Positions 1 through 13,334 of a DNA stretch of 64,000 nt are shown here, one piece after another; the first letter of the stretch is position 1, and each line of letters starts with the position of its first letter. The position numbers and the translations under genes are program-made. The stretch covers positions 1,798,001-1,862,000 of the forward strand of contig JAPYXD010000727.1 in the NCBI GenBank assembly GCA_030998225.1. The letters run 5' to 3'. This DNA comes from Diplolepis rosae (Eukaryota; Arthropoda; Insecta; Hymenoptera; Diplolepididae). The notes beneath the pieces are model-generated. The model did no database searches. It was not told where the DNA came from and was given only the letters and a program-made list of their open reading frames with translations.

Positions 1-1741
1 TTTAGGAAACCCTCCTGGTTCCAGAGTCACGTTGCTGTCGTTATCTTCGTCAACGAAATCCGGTCGTTACTCGAAACGTGAAAGGACGACGGGCGAGCAC
101 CGGGCTCTTGGAATCATTTGAAAGGCTGTCGTTTCGTAATGTGCCGCCGATTGCCTCCGGTAATAACGCTAGTACAAATTAGTAATTACTGCGATCGCGT
201 TTCGCCAAACTCCATACTCACACTTCGTGCCGAACGTGACTGATAACTTTAGTTATAAGTGCATCCTTAATAGGCCTGCACCCTGCCTTCGTTTTCTGTA
301 TTTAAGGTAGATGCCCCAGTAATCGGTATTTTAGTTTCAGTTATCGGTACACAAATAATCTTACATTTTATTGGATGTTTGATTTTGACAATTTTTTATA
401 ATCCACGTTACTAAGTCGTACTACATATCAGTCATTGTATAATACTTAAATTAAAATTGTTTTTTAGTACTTTGTTAAATTTCAAAAGTAAAATGACGAT
501 CACTGGTACACTGACGATTACTGGATCATTTACTTCAACTTTCAAAGTTTTCCTAACAGCCTAAATGCTTGAAAATTGAAAGTATGTGGTGAAATAATGT
601 TTAAAAACAATCGTCCATGGTAACATATCAAAATGGTAGCATGAATCTGTATACAAAAGCCAATGTTGTGCTAGACAAAGAATTTCGATTCATCGAATAC
701 GTCTTATTGTTTGACCCATTATGAAAATTCAAACCATCAATTTCGAAATAAAATATCATTTCTGATTAAATAAGTGAGAATTAAAATAAACAAATGTTTA
801 CTCGATGGATTCTTTCCGCACGTCACTATTTTCCTAAACTATATTAAAGCAAACTCTTCCTTTGAAAGTATTTCTTTCAAGTGAGAGTGAAACGCCTATC
901 GATAAATAATGGAGTTACGATAAATCCGTTTGCAATTCGCTCTAATACAAGGCGATTTGTAAAGCCTGGAACAGCGTTAGCATGTGAGTTCGCAAATTTC
1001 ACGAGCTTGGAGTGTCGAATCGATGAATCCTCCGTAGAGCTTGCAGAATTTCACGAGTAACTGGGACAAAGCTTCGAAATTTATGCCACTCGACATGTTC
1101 CAAGCAGCAATTAAAAACTGTTCACATTTAATTAAAGCATTTTGGCGGTCGTTAAGCACTGGTCTCTGCATCGTTACTGGCGTAAGTGTATGTGAAAAGA
1201 GGTCGTTTTAGTAGGTGCAAAAGGAGAAGAGAAATACAAGAGAAGTAATTGAGACTAGTACAATGTTATAAATATGATAGCTATGATTCTGTTCAAATGC
1301 GTGTTTAATGATTAATTGCAAAAAATTTGAAAAAATAAATTTTTAAATTATTTATAATATATTTATAAAAAGAAGTTTTCAATCTTACGTAAATGCATCA
1401 AGTTGAGACATGAAAAGAAGTCAGACTAGATAGATAAGTTATTCTGGAGGAAAATTGCTCTTTAAAAAGAATGTTTTACTTACCACGATGTCAGATGAAA
1501 TGAGCGTGGGAGAATGATGAAACGAATCTGGTAAACGGAATTTCTTTCAGAGTGACTAAAACTGTATGCCACATTGAGACGCTAGTTATCTTATTTTTCC
1601 TCGTATCTTCGTTAAATTTTAACGCTTCACCAACTTTCAGAATGATTATCTTTAGAGGAATATATTTCTTTTGCCTGCCTTACGAAAAAATACATTCTTA
1701 TAGAAAAATTAAACAACAAGTAAGTCAATTGTGAATTTATA
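1..1741. other. Gene-free A+T-rich DNA
   Basis: No open frame with recognisable protein similarity, no inverted repeat with clear ends and no RNA gene were seen. The first 240 bases are somewhat richer in G+C than the rest and could be the edge of a conserved element or an exon lying outside the window; nothing in them is diagnostic. Confidence 0.5.
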
Positions 1742-2038
1742 TTTTTACATTCTCATAATAAATGAGAAGGTATTAGTTTTTTGTGAAAAATGGCTTTCAA
1801 AATTATTAGAAAGTTACAAAAATATATACAGAAAATCGAGCGCGAGTGTCATCATAAGGCTGATAGAGCCTTAATTAAATTTAATTTCCTTTTTCATTTG
1901 AAATCAAAAACAAATTTAGTAATTTTGAGAATATGTTAATACACATCTACAATATTATAAAATTGACTTGAGTTTCAGTATAAAATTACATGAAATAAAC
2001 TTATATGTATGCCAAGAATACAAGACCGAGCGCGACGA
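1742..2038 (+). repeat. Dispersed repeat R, copy 1 (short, internally deleted)
   Basis: It starts with TTTTTACATTCTCAT and an imperfect hairpin (TTCTCAT...ATGAGAA), followed by a block ending in GTGAAAAATG. It then jumps to the shared 3' half: TATACAGAAAATCGAGCGCG, a 'AAGGCTGATAGAGCCTTAA' block and an 'AAATTGACTTGAG' block. The same blocks in the same order and strand occur at 24292-24902 and 55552-57310, so this is a repeat family, and this copy lacks the middle. The right end is not sharply defined; similarity fades near GACCGAGCGCGA. No coding capacity is seen. It is a probable non-autonomous transposable element of unassigned class. Confidence 0.75.
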
Positions 2039-4489
2039 TCGAATTGATTTTGAATCAATTGAAAATATGACCGCGCTAAATAATGTTTTGAATTTAAAGA
2101 TTTGTTATTGGGAACATGATGTTCACACAATGAAAGTAAGTGAGCAATAGATGTGCTCTTCCTTTCTAGGTGAAGATAATAATTCTGTGGCGAAAGTAAT
2201 GTGGGAGTCGTGTAACGCACGTGGCGCTTTATTCACAGGCGTCGCCCTTAGTAGTAGCTACGAGAGTAATAGCTGCAACGAGTGTGTACCCATATTTCAA
2301 GCTCGCTCGTTCGCTTCTTCCGAGCACATTTTTCGCTTTGGATCTGGAAAGAGAGAATGAGTGAGGTCACCGACTCAGGAAAGACTCTCAGTTATTCATA
2401 ACTCAAGTGGCACCTCTTTATCTCACTGTTGACCGTCAAGGATTATTCTGCTTCATAGTGTCGTCCAACCTTCTTCAAGCAAAGAACATGATAATGAAGA
2501 TTAATGGTTTCTTCTCTTCCAAATTCTGATTTTCAGTTTTGTATAACTCTACTAGCATCCGTCCATAGAAAATAAGTTGATTTCTTAACTAGATTAGTAA
2601 TTAATAGGGCGAATACCTTAAATAAAAACTCTCAGAATATTGGTTCAAAATATAGTTTCTTCATTTTTATGCTGACTTTAATTTAACATAGTGAATTAAA
2701 AATTGTTAAAAAATTTTAATTAGAAAATGAATTGATTATTGAAAGATCAATTTTTTAAAGTTTATGTATGCGTGATGTGAGATATCACAAGAATTTTGAA
2801 AAATCGACGAGTCAAAAATCAAGAATAAAAACTTTTATATGAAGAGATTTCCAAAGTTAACTTTTCTACTCTTCTAAATATAAATCAATCCAATTCAACT
2901 TTCGAAATTCATAAAAATATCTCTTCCTCACTCATTTGTACGTATATAATTATGATTTTAAACAACAACTTTTATTATATTTATCAAAGATTTGATTAAA
3001 AATATTTACTTTATAATAAGGCGAAAAGCATTACTAAATTCCATACAAGTGAGACTAAAAGAGACATATCAGAAATAAATTGTATGCGAACTACATATGC
3101 ATATTTAAACGATGATTCGAATGATTATTTTCGTCGAGTTTTCTCTCATTTTTTAAAGCGACCTAAAGTAACCCGGCGTTCAATATAATGTAGTAAGGTG
3201 TGTGTAGCGAAAAAACAATTTATACTGAAACGCCGAAGGTATATACGCATATATATGTATCTATATTTCAGTGTCATTTTAATTTGCACACTCGGAATAT
3301 TTTACCATCGCATTTGCATTCGCATTACAGGCAGTGCAATGTAATCTCGTCGATATTTTGTGTTGCACTACAGAAGCCCGTTGTACATATCTACCTTCCA
3401 TTTTAATTATCCCTCCCCTCTATCTCTGCCGAGTATGATTATTTCAGGTGGCAAATGTGTGTGTATGTGCGTGTGTGCGTGTATAGGTCAGGAGACTAGG
3501 GTTGAAACTCCTGCAAAGATAGAATTCCTGCATATTTTTTTTAAGACCCAAAAGATAATCCAATTATTACTTGAAGCACATGATTAAAATGATACAGATA
3601 TATTCTATAATTAGAAATAAAGTGAATGATTGCGTAAAAGTGGAAATGTTTAACATGTAAACAAGGTTTAATTTAATTAAATTCAAATAGCAAGAATAAG
3701 TATGCATAAAAATGAAAACTTCTTTTGAAAAGGTAATTAATCATAAATCTCAATTAAACATCAAGTGTTGAACAGAGATTATTTTGTGAGAGCTTTGAAA
3801 TCATATCCTACTTGTCTTTGCAATCTGTTTAGTTTTTATTAACACACAAACATTATTTTCAAAGTTAGAAACTATTATAAGTGTTATCATTAGAGTTCCC
3901 ATAATCAAGTTCTCTATTGAACAATTAGTCTAATCAAAGGTACCTGACCGCAGTAGTTGCACGCATGCTGTGCAAACCAGAAGCACATCTTGTTCTAACG
4001 ACGTTGAGCGGTTAGGTATAGGACTTGTAGCAAAGCTTCCACCCTCAGCCGTGTTTGTGGTATAACGTCACAAAGTTACATTCTGCAGACAAACCGCCTA
4101 GAATATACAGTTTGCGAGAACTACTGATTCTGACCGTTTCGGTTATTAAGTTTCTGCAAGATAGCACAACAACACTGTGAAGTCTATGGCAGCACTACTG
4201 AAGACCTCATGTGGAAAATATCCCTTTATACGTAACATCAAGACGATCAACAAATTATTTCCCTTCCACAAGTTCTAGACCTCGCAGTTATTACTCTCGA
4301 TTATTCTAATATTATACACCGTATCCTCAATCAAAGTACTATTTAAAGTGCTCATATATTCAATTTTAGTATTAAAAATGCAAACTTAATTAGAGCCTAG
4401 TCAAAGTCCCATTTAAAACCGAGTGTTGTGAATAGTGAGACAATTTTCGTGAAATTTTAATATACGAGAAATAAAAAAAATATTTATAA
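2039..4489. other. Gene-free DNA with one GT-rich microsatellite
   Basis: Mostly A+T-rich unique-looking sequence. A mildly G+C-richer stretch lies at about 2150-2480 and a GT-rich stretch at about 3456-3484. No terminal repeats, RNA genes or coding similarity were recognised. Confidence 0.5.
3456..3484. repeat. Imperfect (GT)n microsatellite
   Basis: A run of GT/GC dinucleotides interrupted by A and C, about 29 bases long. It is a simple sequence repeat with no other visible function. Confidence 0.8.
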
Positions 4490-7400
4490 TACACGGAGAA
4501 ACTTCTTATAGCAATATATGTTTTATTTTATATTGATGATTCTAAATAATATTAGGAATCTAGGGAAAATCGAGATGCAATGGTAGTTATGCTTATTGGA
4601 CTGGAAATTTTTAGCAAACAAAATAATAGAGATTTGAAAAATGATATGAAACTTCAGTATAGTTTATAGTAAAGTTTGATACAATCTATTCTAAATTATC
4701 ATATAGTTCATCTAAAGTTCAGTTTTTCATTGTGAAAATTTCTCACTATGACATACTTTTCCCTGAATTGAGACATAGTTTAGCTAAAATTGAAAACTTG
4801 CACGGAAAAAATATGTACTGGGAAATTTACTTGAGATTCCTCGACATTTGGACAGGGCAAGTATTTCTGAAGATCCTATATACTTTTTATAAAGAAGCTT
4901 AGAGCTTCATCGAAAAGAAAGAATGTCCCCGATTAATTCAAGCACAGTCAAAGAACGAAATTCTTTCAAATTTTATTGCATAGTTTCTTAAAAAATTCTA
5001 GAAATGCAAATATTAGTTCTATAAATATTGTAATAATATTTGAAGAACTGAATCACGTAAAATTTTTATTACTTTGTAAATTGACAAGCATCAGAGATTA
5101 TGAAATTTTTATATTTAATAATTTAGAATTTAATAACTAATTTATTAAAAATCTTATGATTTAAAAATGTAGAAACATAATAATTCTTTAAATTTGTTTA
5201 TTATATAAAATTATTGGTGAAACAAGGCGCAGAAATTTTTTTACATGGCCCTGCATTTTCTATGGATAAAATGTACTTAACATTTTTTGGGAAATATCGC
5301 AAGTACTTCGGTGGCCGTGCGATTTAATTTATAATAATAGCTTGCGAAAATAATTATTTTTTCAGATTGCCTTTGATAGTCCATGAAAATTTCATTGACT
5401 GGCTTTGAAATTTTCATGCACGAGTGCTGTGCGAGCTCTATCTATCTATATTCAGAATTTCATATTAAATCTTAGAAATATCCAATTTTTGAACTTTATT
5501 TTTTCAAATTATTCAAAGAAATTATACATTTTGCGTGCTCGGAATTTCCACGGATTTTCTACTGAATACTTTTGAAAGTTTTATACTTTTTCCAGGGTTG
5601 TTGATCTAATTGTACACGAACAGTACTTCTAGCTTTAAGTAACTTTTGAACGTATCTGGTTTTAATTGTACAATTATGAAAGAACTGTAGGTTATCGGTA
5701 CTTGATTATCTGTTGGAAATGAATTTAAAATTGAAATCACGTTGCTGGAATCGGGCCTTGAGCCTCGAGTATATATTTGTCAAGGAGAGGTAAGATCAAG
5801 TTACGAACTGGAATTACGTCCACTGTCTGTCTCCGACCTTTGACACGCGATCCAGCTTCCGTCATCAGGATGAAGACTATCGTTGTCGGCGGAATAATAT
5901 CAAGAGAACACAATTTCCTTTAGCGAGGATAATAGGAAACAATGATGGGATAGATAGGACCAAACTTGACGTACATAAGCCAAAATATAAGGGAGATAGG
6001 ACCATCATCTACGTCTCAGTAATGGTAGATAGTGAGAAGTTAGTTTGCTCACTGTACAAGTATGTGTAGATTTGCAAAGAGACGTGGTGCAAAGCAGGAC
6101 AGGCTCAGTGACTTCTGATTTGTAGTACAAACATTTCAACTGTTACGCGACAGAGCTATCTGTATGCTACTGGGACTTCATAAAGGAAATTGCTGTAAAT
6201 TGGATGGCGTGCAGCCTGACACGTTTGTTTAAGCCCTTCGGGTGGGAAAGGATAGGCAGTGAAGCATGTTTACCTTAAAAAGATTTCATTCCAGGTATTC
6301 CTTTTATATCCATGTAAACTTGAAATCTTTTTGTCTGATGCTTTTTTTGAAAAAATATTTAGAGCGCACTGAGAGCACGGATTAAAAACTTGGCGAGATT
6401 CGGTACAAAAAGCATACATTTTTATGCTAGAAGTTATTCGCGTTAAAATAGCGAGTAATTTGACTCTCATGAAGTTCTTTCGAGAGGGGCAATTAAGAAC
6501 ACTGCATATGTAGGTACTACCTTCAATAGATAATTTGTGTATGTGAATGAGAACACTCTTGCAAAAAAGATGATATACAGATAATTATATGCGACACCTT
6601 TTTATTAATAAAGCTAATTTTAGGATTTGTCAGATATGTGCATTTTGAGGATACTGAAATTTATTCTATGTAGATAGGGATTTCACATGTTAAACTAAGC
6701 CAAATGTAGGTAGGTATAGCAAAGTATGATAAAAAAGTAAATTAGATCCAGTGAGCTCTCGCATTACATTGCATCAGTAGGGGAGCTAGAGACACAGTTT
6801 CAACTTCCGAGAGATACAACAAGCACGAATTTCTCGTTCCGGGATAAACTGAAAGAGAAGAGATTTATAAAAAGTACCCAGGAACGGAAAGAGGCGCATA
6901 TTAAGGCTGTTGTATATTACTTTATTTTTCTTTATTCTATAATACCAAATCAGATCTGATTCTGTTGCACTCTCTTTTGAAAATTACATTCAACGTACGA
7001 ATACTGGAGATAGGAAAAGAGTAGATGGAATATTCAGTAAAATGTAGATAAAGAAACGTTTTATTCACAAGGGGAATTCGGTAGATAAAAAAAATTTCTG
7101 TCTGTTACAATTTAAATGCCAAGACTCACATTTACATTTGAATTGAGAAATTTTATCTAAATTAAGAAAATACACTTTACTTGTAATATTTTATAGTCGG
7201 TGTGACAGAAATAAATTTCCACTGAATATATTAAAAAAATGCAGTGGATGAGCCATGCGTCTGATTTTGAATATTTATCACGTACACATTAGCGACTGTC
7301 ATAAGTCGGGGACACTTTTTGGCAGAGTGTATCATTGATAAAGTTAGTGTCTGTATCAGAGCCAGAAAACTCTGCCAGAATGAGACATCTGTTCCTTGAC

Positions 7401-8852
7401 TGTAAATAACAACTGGGACCGTCTTGAAAAACGTAATGTGGCTTTAATCGTGATACAAGCTGTTTGGTCTTATTTATGACACGCTCGATGCCAGCCAGCG
7501 TCACATTAACCTCCGTTCCCCATTTCTTCGAGTATATGATATACTCAATTCACACCTCACATGGTTAACGTCTTTACAAAATATTTAGCATGATTCATCT
7601 TATTCCCTTTCGAAATAGAAATTTAGCCAAACATCTGACCATTTGTTCTTCGTAATAATTACAAAAAAGGTAAAACAGCAGATTAAAGGGATAAAAGTTA
7701 TTTGATACAATTCTTAAAAATGATTATATTTTCAAATTTGAGATCCGTAACAATTTAATTATTGGATTTGTGAGTCATGAATTTATTGGAGATCAGGCTG
7801 ACTTATTAGAATCTGGATGGAGGAGGTGAATGGTTCGGCGCCCGCGCCCGTCAGCGAACACTCATTCAACTCTGGAAAATCCTAGCTGTCTTTTGTAGCT
7901 TTTCATATTAACGGCTTGCCACATTTTATTAATACCTAATAGGTTAGAAACCAAGCCATGGAATCTGGGGTATCTTTGTCTCTTGGAGGCAGTCCAGTGT
8001 CGGAAGCACCCCTTTCCCAGCAACCCCCGTATAAGGGTTGGCCATCTTACCACGAAGAGATAGATCCCGTAGCTAGCAGCAACTGCGCAAACCCGAGATG
8101 ATAAACGACCGTAATGTTGCCGTATAATTGTACCTCCATTCTCTAGTCTCAAACCCCTAACCCTAGAACTAGGACATATATGGATTGCTCTTGACGTCTT
8201 TGCTTCGCTTCGTAAATGATTAATTCTCTGATAATTAAATGTATTTTTACTACGAGTAATAGCTTTTGAATTTATTAATTAACTCTCATATAAAAATAGC
8301 GATTCACTGTAACGCACTATATGAGCCGAATATTGACCTCTAAGTTATTGCATCTTCTTCTTGATATATCTCTAGTCTACGCTTTTGCGTTAAAATATGT
8401 TCTGCACGTGATACGAACGATATTTTTTGTTCACTGTATACCGAAAATTAGCCGAGTCGGTGTCATTTTGCGTGCGGAAAACTGATTTTCCCGCACTAGT
8501 GCGGGAAAATTTTAAGTGTGCGGAAAATGAAAACAAACTTGAAATTTTACCGCACTAGTGTGAGAAAATCAACTTTCCGTAAACAAAAAGACACCGACAA
8601 GGCTAACGCTTACAGTGTACGCCAGATGAAAAATATTTTCATAAACCAATCAGTAATATATGAAAAAAAGCCTATAGAAATAACCTGTGTATGTTTCTTG
8701 AACAAAAAATAGTCGATCCAGTAAAAGTGTAAAAGGCTAATCCCTTTTTTTGAATCGTTCTAAATACGCATGGCCTTCGTCGTGCACACACGTATCAACA
8801 TTATTATAATTTATTTATAAAAGATCAGATTTCATCCCATCCTTTTAATAAT
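4490..8852. other. Gene-free DNA; G+C-richer block near 7.8-8.16 kb
   Basis: No confident gene or element. The block at 7800-8160 is richer in G+C than its surroundings and is open for 97 codons on the minus strand (7862-8152), but the translation has no recognisable domain and no splice context that I can support. It could equally be a conserved non-coding element. A 'CACGGAGAAA' word at about 4491 resembles the ends of the fold-back elements at 12.95 and 16.5 kb, but no matching right end was found. Confidence 0.45.
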
Positions 8853-8854
8853 TA

Positions 8855-10484
8855 CATTGAGAAACTTTTTGTTAGAGTAAATGATAAAAATGAATAATTT
8901 TAATAAGTCGAACGATGAATATCATAACCTGGAAAGCATATTTGAGAATAATGAGTATTATAATAATAATAAATATTGAGTATAATGAATATGAACTTGT
9001 TAGGAAACTGGTGACGTGCAGCAAAAATCGAAATGTTCATTGTCGGTTTTTCATATAATTCGTTTCAGAATGTCGTTCTAGTGCTTCCCGTCGTTTTCCG
9101 ATTGGCTTTGTAGATTCGATCTATGTCTGTCCAACTCTTGCCAACCCCGACTTGCGGTCGTGTATATGCGTGTGTAAGCGTTTTTCCATTTTCTTGATTT
9201 TTATATTAGAAATATTTTTTCTCTGTATTCTTTTTACAAAACCTGCCTAGATTCGTAAAAATAACAAGATTTTTCTTATTATGTTTTTAAAATAGTTAGT
9301 TATACTGATTGAGTGGGATTCTTTCAATGAAAAAAAAATTTCAAATTTTGAAATTCCAAACATTTTTTCAACTTTTTTCTTGACATTAAAATGTAAAAAG
9401 TTATATACTGTATAAACTTATCCTTCCAAAGTATACAAGTTTTTATTAGATAATTTTTTTGATAAAAAAGATTATTCCAAGTTTCGTACAAAAATACTGT
9501 GTTTTATAGAAAATTAAGTCAGTCATTGAAAGTGGAAAAATTTCAAGCCCATAACTGATTAAAATACCCAAAACAAAAAGATTGTTTATTAACAGGGCAC
9601 AGACCCATTTTATACGGCCTTTGCAGCAGTAGCTTATAAGCAACATTTCTTTCGAAATATGGCAAGCGAGAATAGCCGGGAGGCTTTAGGCGTTAGGAAT
9701 GCGTTTAGTTATGTAGATATAAGTAGGTTAGAGGGTTCGTAACTAAAAGCAATTATAAAACTTCTAATTGAAGCGTGCAATTACAAATAATGAATCATTG
9801 TGTACTTGAATATGTGAACATAAATAAGGTTTTATTATAATAATATTTGTGCCCATGTTTACATTGAAACCTTTCCCATCTTCTCAGTACCAAACGCGTT
9901 AGAAAGAGACACAATAATTCTCTATATCTAGAGCCGTCACTTCTAAATGTCAAACCTTTTGGTGGAATGAGTGATTTTTCAAATAGTTTGTTCCAGATTC
10001 ACATATTCTTTGTCTGAAAATCCGAAAAGATTCTTTCATATTGTGCAACTAGGGGAAAAAAATTTCTGTTGCAAGTGTGAAGTTTGATGCTCAAGCAAAG
10101 CGGGGGTAACAACCACACGAGTAAAATTAATATTTTTCCCGTATCACAAATGATTTTTTTTTTCCACTCGGGGGTCAGAAACTGAATTTTATGCCCCGTT
10201 CGGGGCAAACAACTCCACTTTATGATCCGCTAGGAGAAAAATGTACTAACACCATTTTAAACTCGTTTCGTAACTTTGATATAGTGAATTTCAAATTTTC
10301 GTAGGTTTTATAACAGTTAGTAGAACATACATTCCATTTATTCAAACGAAAATATTAACTTTTCCGCTTGAAAACCACTATATTAATTTCTGATACGCAA
10401 ACCCTGTTAGCTTCATTTTGAAACGATATTATACTAGAATATAATTCATTTTTATGTTTTATTCTAACAAAAAGTCTCTCAGTG
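8855..10484 (+). mobile_element. TA-flanked inverted-repeat element A (non-autonomous)
   Basis: The ends are inverted copies of one sequence. The left reads CATTGAGAAACTTTTTGTTA and the reverse complement of the right reads CACTGAGAGACTTTTTGTTA. Both sides are flanked by TA (8853-8854 and 10485-10486), as expected for an element that duplicates a TA target. The interior matches 31547-32624 in reverse complement along several blocks, for example the end-proximal AACTGTTATAAAACCTACGA block and the CGATTGGCTT block. Relative to that copy, A carries about 480 extra bases near 9145-9625 and about 250 extra bases at 10014-10262; the latter is a separate miniature element. No long open frame is present, so transposition would need enzymes supplied elsewhere. 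The superfamily is unknown; TA targets suggest Tc1/mariner-like mobilisation. Confidence 0.75.
10014..10262. mobile_element. Miniature element X nested inside element A
   Basis: This stretch interrupts the alignment between element A and its sister copy at 31.5 kb, so it is an insertion (or a deletion in the sister). Its right half recurs in reverse complement at about 38519-38690; shared blocks include CCACACGAGTAAAATTAAT and the GGGGCAAAC...CCA..TT..GATCC block. No coding capacity. The exact ends and target duplication are unclear. Confidence 0.6.
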
Positions 10485-10486
10485 TA

Positions 10487-12910
10487 CGTTTCTTTCTGCT
10501 ACAGATTTTTTGGGATTTGTTTTTTACAGCATGAAGCTTTTTTTTTTCAAGCTCACACTCCAAAAAAAAAATTAACTTAATATCATTCTATTAAAGTTTC
10601 GTGTTTTTATTGAAAACAATGCTCAGAGTGATACGTTTGTTCCTAAATTGTAGAATACTTTAGTAAAAATTCATATAAAAAGTTTCTCTGTGTAAAAAAA
10701 TGAGATTTATAGCAAACATTAAGTATTTTTGGTTAATAAAAATGTTTATTCCACGTGTGTGAGAAGTATTTTGCATAAAATAATCAAAAGCACTTAGTTA
10801 ATACTCTGTGGCCCCAGAAAATAAATGATTGAAAATGAGCATTTGAAATTTTTTTAGAACATGCAACTGAAATTTATTTGTCACTTTGCTCAAAAACTGA
10901 TTCGTTTTAAAAATTTGAAATAAAACAATTGTGATGTAGTTTTATGTACAATATTATCTTATATTCAAAATTTTATACTCTTGGATTGATCTGACGCAGA
11001 TAATAAAAATTTTATTCTTTTTTTATTTGAGGTTATACCTCACCTCTTCGAATGGTATGGATAAGGATTGGATATAAACTTTTTCAATTTCTCCTTGCAG
11101 GATTTAAAATGACAGACAAAAGGAAATTTATAGGAATTGGAAATTTTCAATACTTTTTGACGCAAGCTTTCTCATCGAACAATTTCCCCAACGCTATTCG
11201 GAAACTAATAATTCACCCACCAAGATCCTGATGTTTTCAATCGTACTTGGGTTCTAAGTATAAATAGTTTTAAAACTCAGAGGATTAAAATGAAAGCGGA
11301 TCGAATTTCATTTTGTTAGAAATGAGTTTAAAAAAATGTTGAGACGAAAATGTGGGAATATAAAGCGCGCTAGGAATCCTTTCTCGATAAAGCTAAAGAG
11401 CACGCTGGTCATTCAGGAAAAATGGTAGAGGGCTGGTCCTCCTTCTAACACCCTCTGCGGCGACACTGCGGCGTAGAATTTTTGGCAAGGACCCTTATAA
11501 TAATATTTTCCGGCAGATGTATAAAGAAATCCTTCGCAGCCGGGACGCGACGGTTGGGTTTATGAAGCGATGCTACACCTACAGATATACTGAACTTTTC
11601 ATAATTTCAGCTGGGGCTTTTTGATTTAGAGCTCACCGCCGCGTTGCGACGCGTCATTTCTATTAAAGATGTCTAGTGCTTTCATTCTCCTTTCTGTGAC
11701 CCTCTAAATATTTTCTATCCATTCATCAATCTTGAAGCCCAAGTAAGATTTAGTTCGTGATTGCGTTTAGAGTTACAGTTATTATTTAAATATCAAAATC
11801 ACATATTTCCTAGTTTTATGTGAATGAGCCTTATTCGTGTACCAAATCAATGTAATGATTATGATAATGAATATTGGTACAAAATGTCGAGAGAAGAATT
11901 AGAATTTGCTTAACAGAGACAAGTATCGAATCGCGGACTATCGACGGTATCATTCGGCTTATTTTTCAAGTCCCCAGTCGACATTAATTGGATGATTCAA
12001 TATTGCGTGAACGTGATCGGAAAGGTGATGTATGTACCACGATTCGTTACACGCAATTTTTCTACGCGGCTGATTCTTTTCCACGAAATATATTTAGTAC
12101 TAATCCTATTATTCTCTTTATTATCATAATAATATTGTTAATAAGCAAGAAACATTTATTTCGAGTTTTTAAAAAACTGATATAATATTTGAATAGAAAA
12201 AGAGTCTTTAATGAAAAAGTTTGCATTTCCTCGTGAGTGGAGATGAACGTGTGTTCACAATTTTTGTGTGGTGCAAGTGCTGGTACGAGGTCGAGAGAAT
12301 AAGATTTTATTTTGCTCATCATGTAACAGGTGGAATGAAGATATAAGTCAGAAAATTGATAAAGTGCAAAAGAGAATAGAATGAGGACTGGAATGAGAAT
12401 CGGAGAGCAAGAGACATGTAGTAGAGCAGTCGAATTAGGTATAGGAATTAGTACTCATGCCACCGACATTGCGTATACAATGAATATGTAAATCTGATTT
12501 GTGGAGACTGCCTTCTCTCCTCGACGCCAAATATCGTTGCCACAAAAAAATTTATATACAAGTTGTTTTTGGAACAAATTTCTATCTTAAATTTTCATGC
12601 CAATTATAGCTTGATATAAGTAAATGAAATCCAGATTTCTAGTTAAATATGTAGGAAAAGATATTGTCTCAATATCGTACGTGTTAGAGTCACGTAACAC
12701 TGTTTCCCGGCTTAATCTAAATTAGAACAATACAGCATGTAAAACGTGCTGAATGGCCATTAAAGATTGTGATTATGAGGTGCACTGAACGTTTATAAAA
12801 GATTAATAAATATGTAAGGCCTGGCATTATGATCACACAGGAAAATAATTATACTTTTGTACTTGTAGCCTTCTACTTAGAGCATTTTATAATCTTTCAT
12901 ACATTGACTT
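10487..12910. other. Gene-free DNA; G+C-richer island at 11.34-11.68 kb
   Basis: A+T-rich sequence with a G+C-richer island at about 11340-11680 that could be conserved regulatory DNA. Small open frames here show no recognisable protein features. A word resembling the end of element A (AAGTTTCTCTGTGTA) occurs near 10680, but no partner end could be paired with it. Confidence 0.45.
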
Positions 12911-12952
12911 AATTGAAGTGTTAAGAGCATTCGACCGGCAATCGAAAGGTCC

Positions 12953-13332
12953 CACATGGAGAAAAACGGAGAATCGAAGTTAGAGGTTTAAAATTTTGAG
13001 AGTCAGGCCGACCCTCTAGATTATCAAATAGTCCTTCCATAATTTTATGGACATAATCAGGGAGACTCTCGATTTATGATCAGCTTGATTACCACAGAGA
13101 AACAGTCACACTATCAAGATAATCAAATTGACCCTCTGGGCTGATCAAGTTGAATATCTTGTTTTAAATTTTCATTTTGACCCTCAAGGATGATCAAATC
13201 GACCTTCTACAATGATCAAATCGATTATTTTTCTCTGACCCTCTACAGATGACCAGTTTGATTATCTAGAAGGCTGTCCTATAGTCAATCATCATATTTG
13301 GTCGACCTGGCCCTCCATTTTTTTCCGTGCAG
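12953..13332. repeat. Fold-back-like element with internal TGATCAAAT/GACCCTCTA arrays
   Basis: The ends are loosely inverted: CATGGAGAAAAACGGAG on the left and, in reverse complement, GCACGGAAAAAAATGGAG on the right, followed on both sides by an AGGCCGACC / AGGTCGACC block. The interior repeats two short words many times in varied form, TGATCAAAT and GACCCTCTA, on both strands. A GGACAGCC word near the right arm is shared with the fold-back at 16503-16723, so the two may belong to one wider family. No coding capacity is seen. Confidence 0.55.
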
Positions 13333-13334
13333 GT

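Noticed and set aside
2150..2360. Open frame of 69 codons next to repeat R copy 1
   Set aside because: Short, with no recognised motif and no supporting splice or start context.
4490..4815. Possible CACGGAGAAA-bounded element
   Set aside because: The two CACGGA words are in the same orientation, not inverted, and no TA-flanked partner end could be found.
7862..8152. A 97-codon minus-strand open frame
   Set aside because: No recognisable domain, no supported splice sites, and the block is simply richer in G+C so stops are rarer.
12914..12952. A functional tRNA-Ala gene
   Set aside because: Only the anticodon arm and part of the D-arm are present; the T-arm with its GTTCGA box and the acceptor stem are missing.
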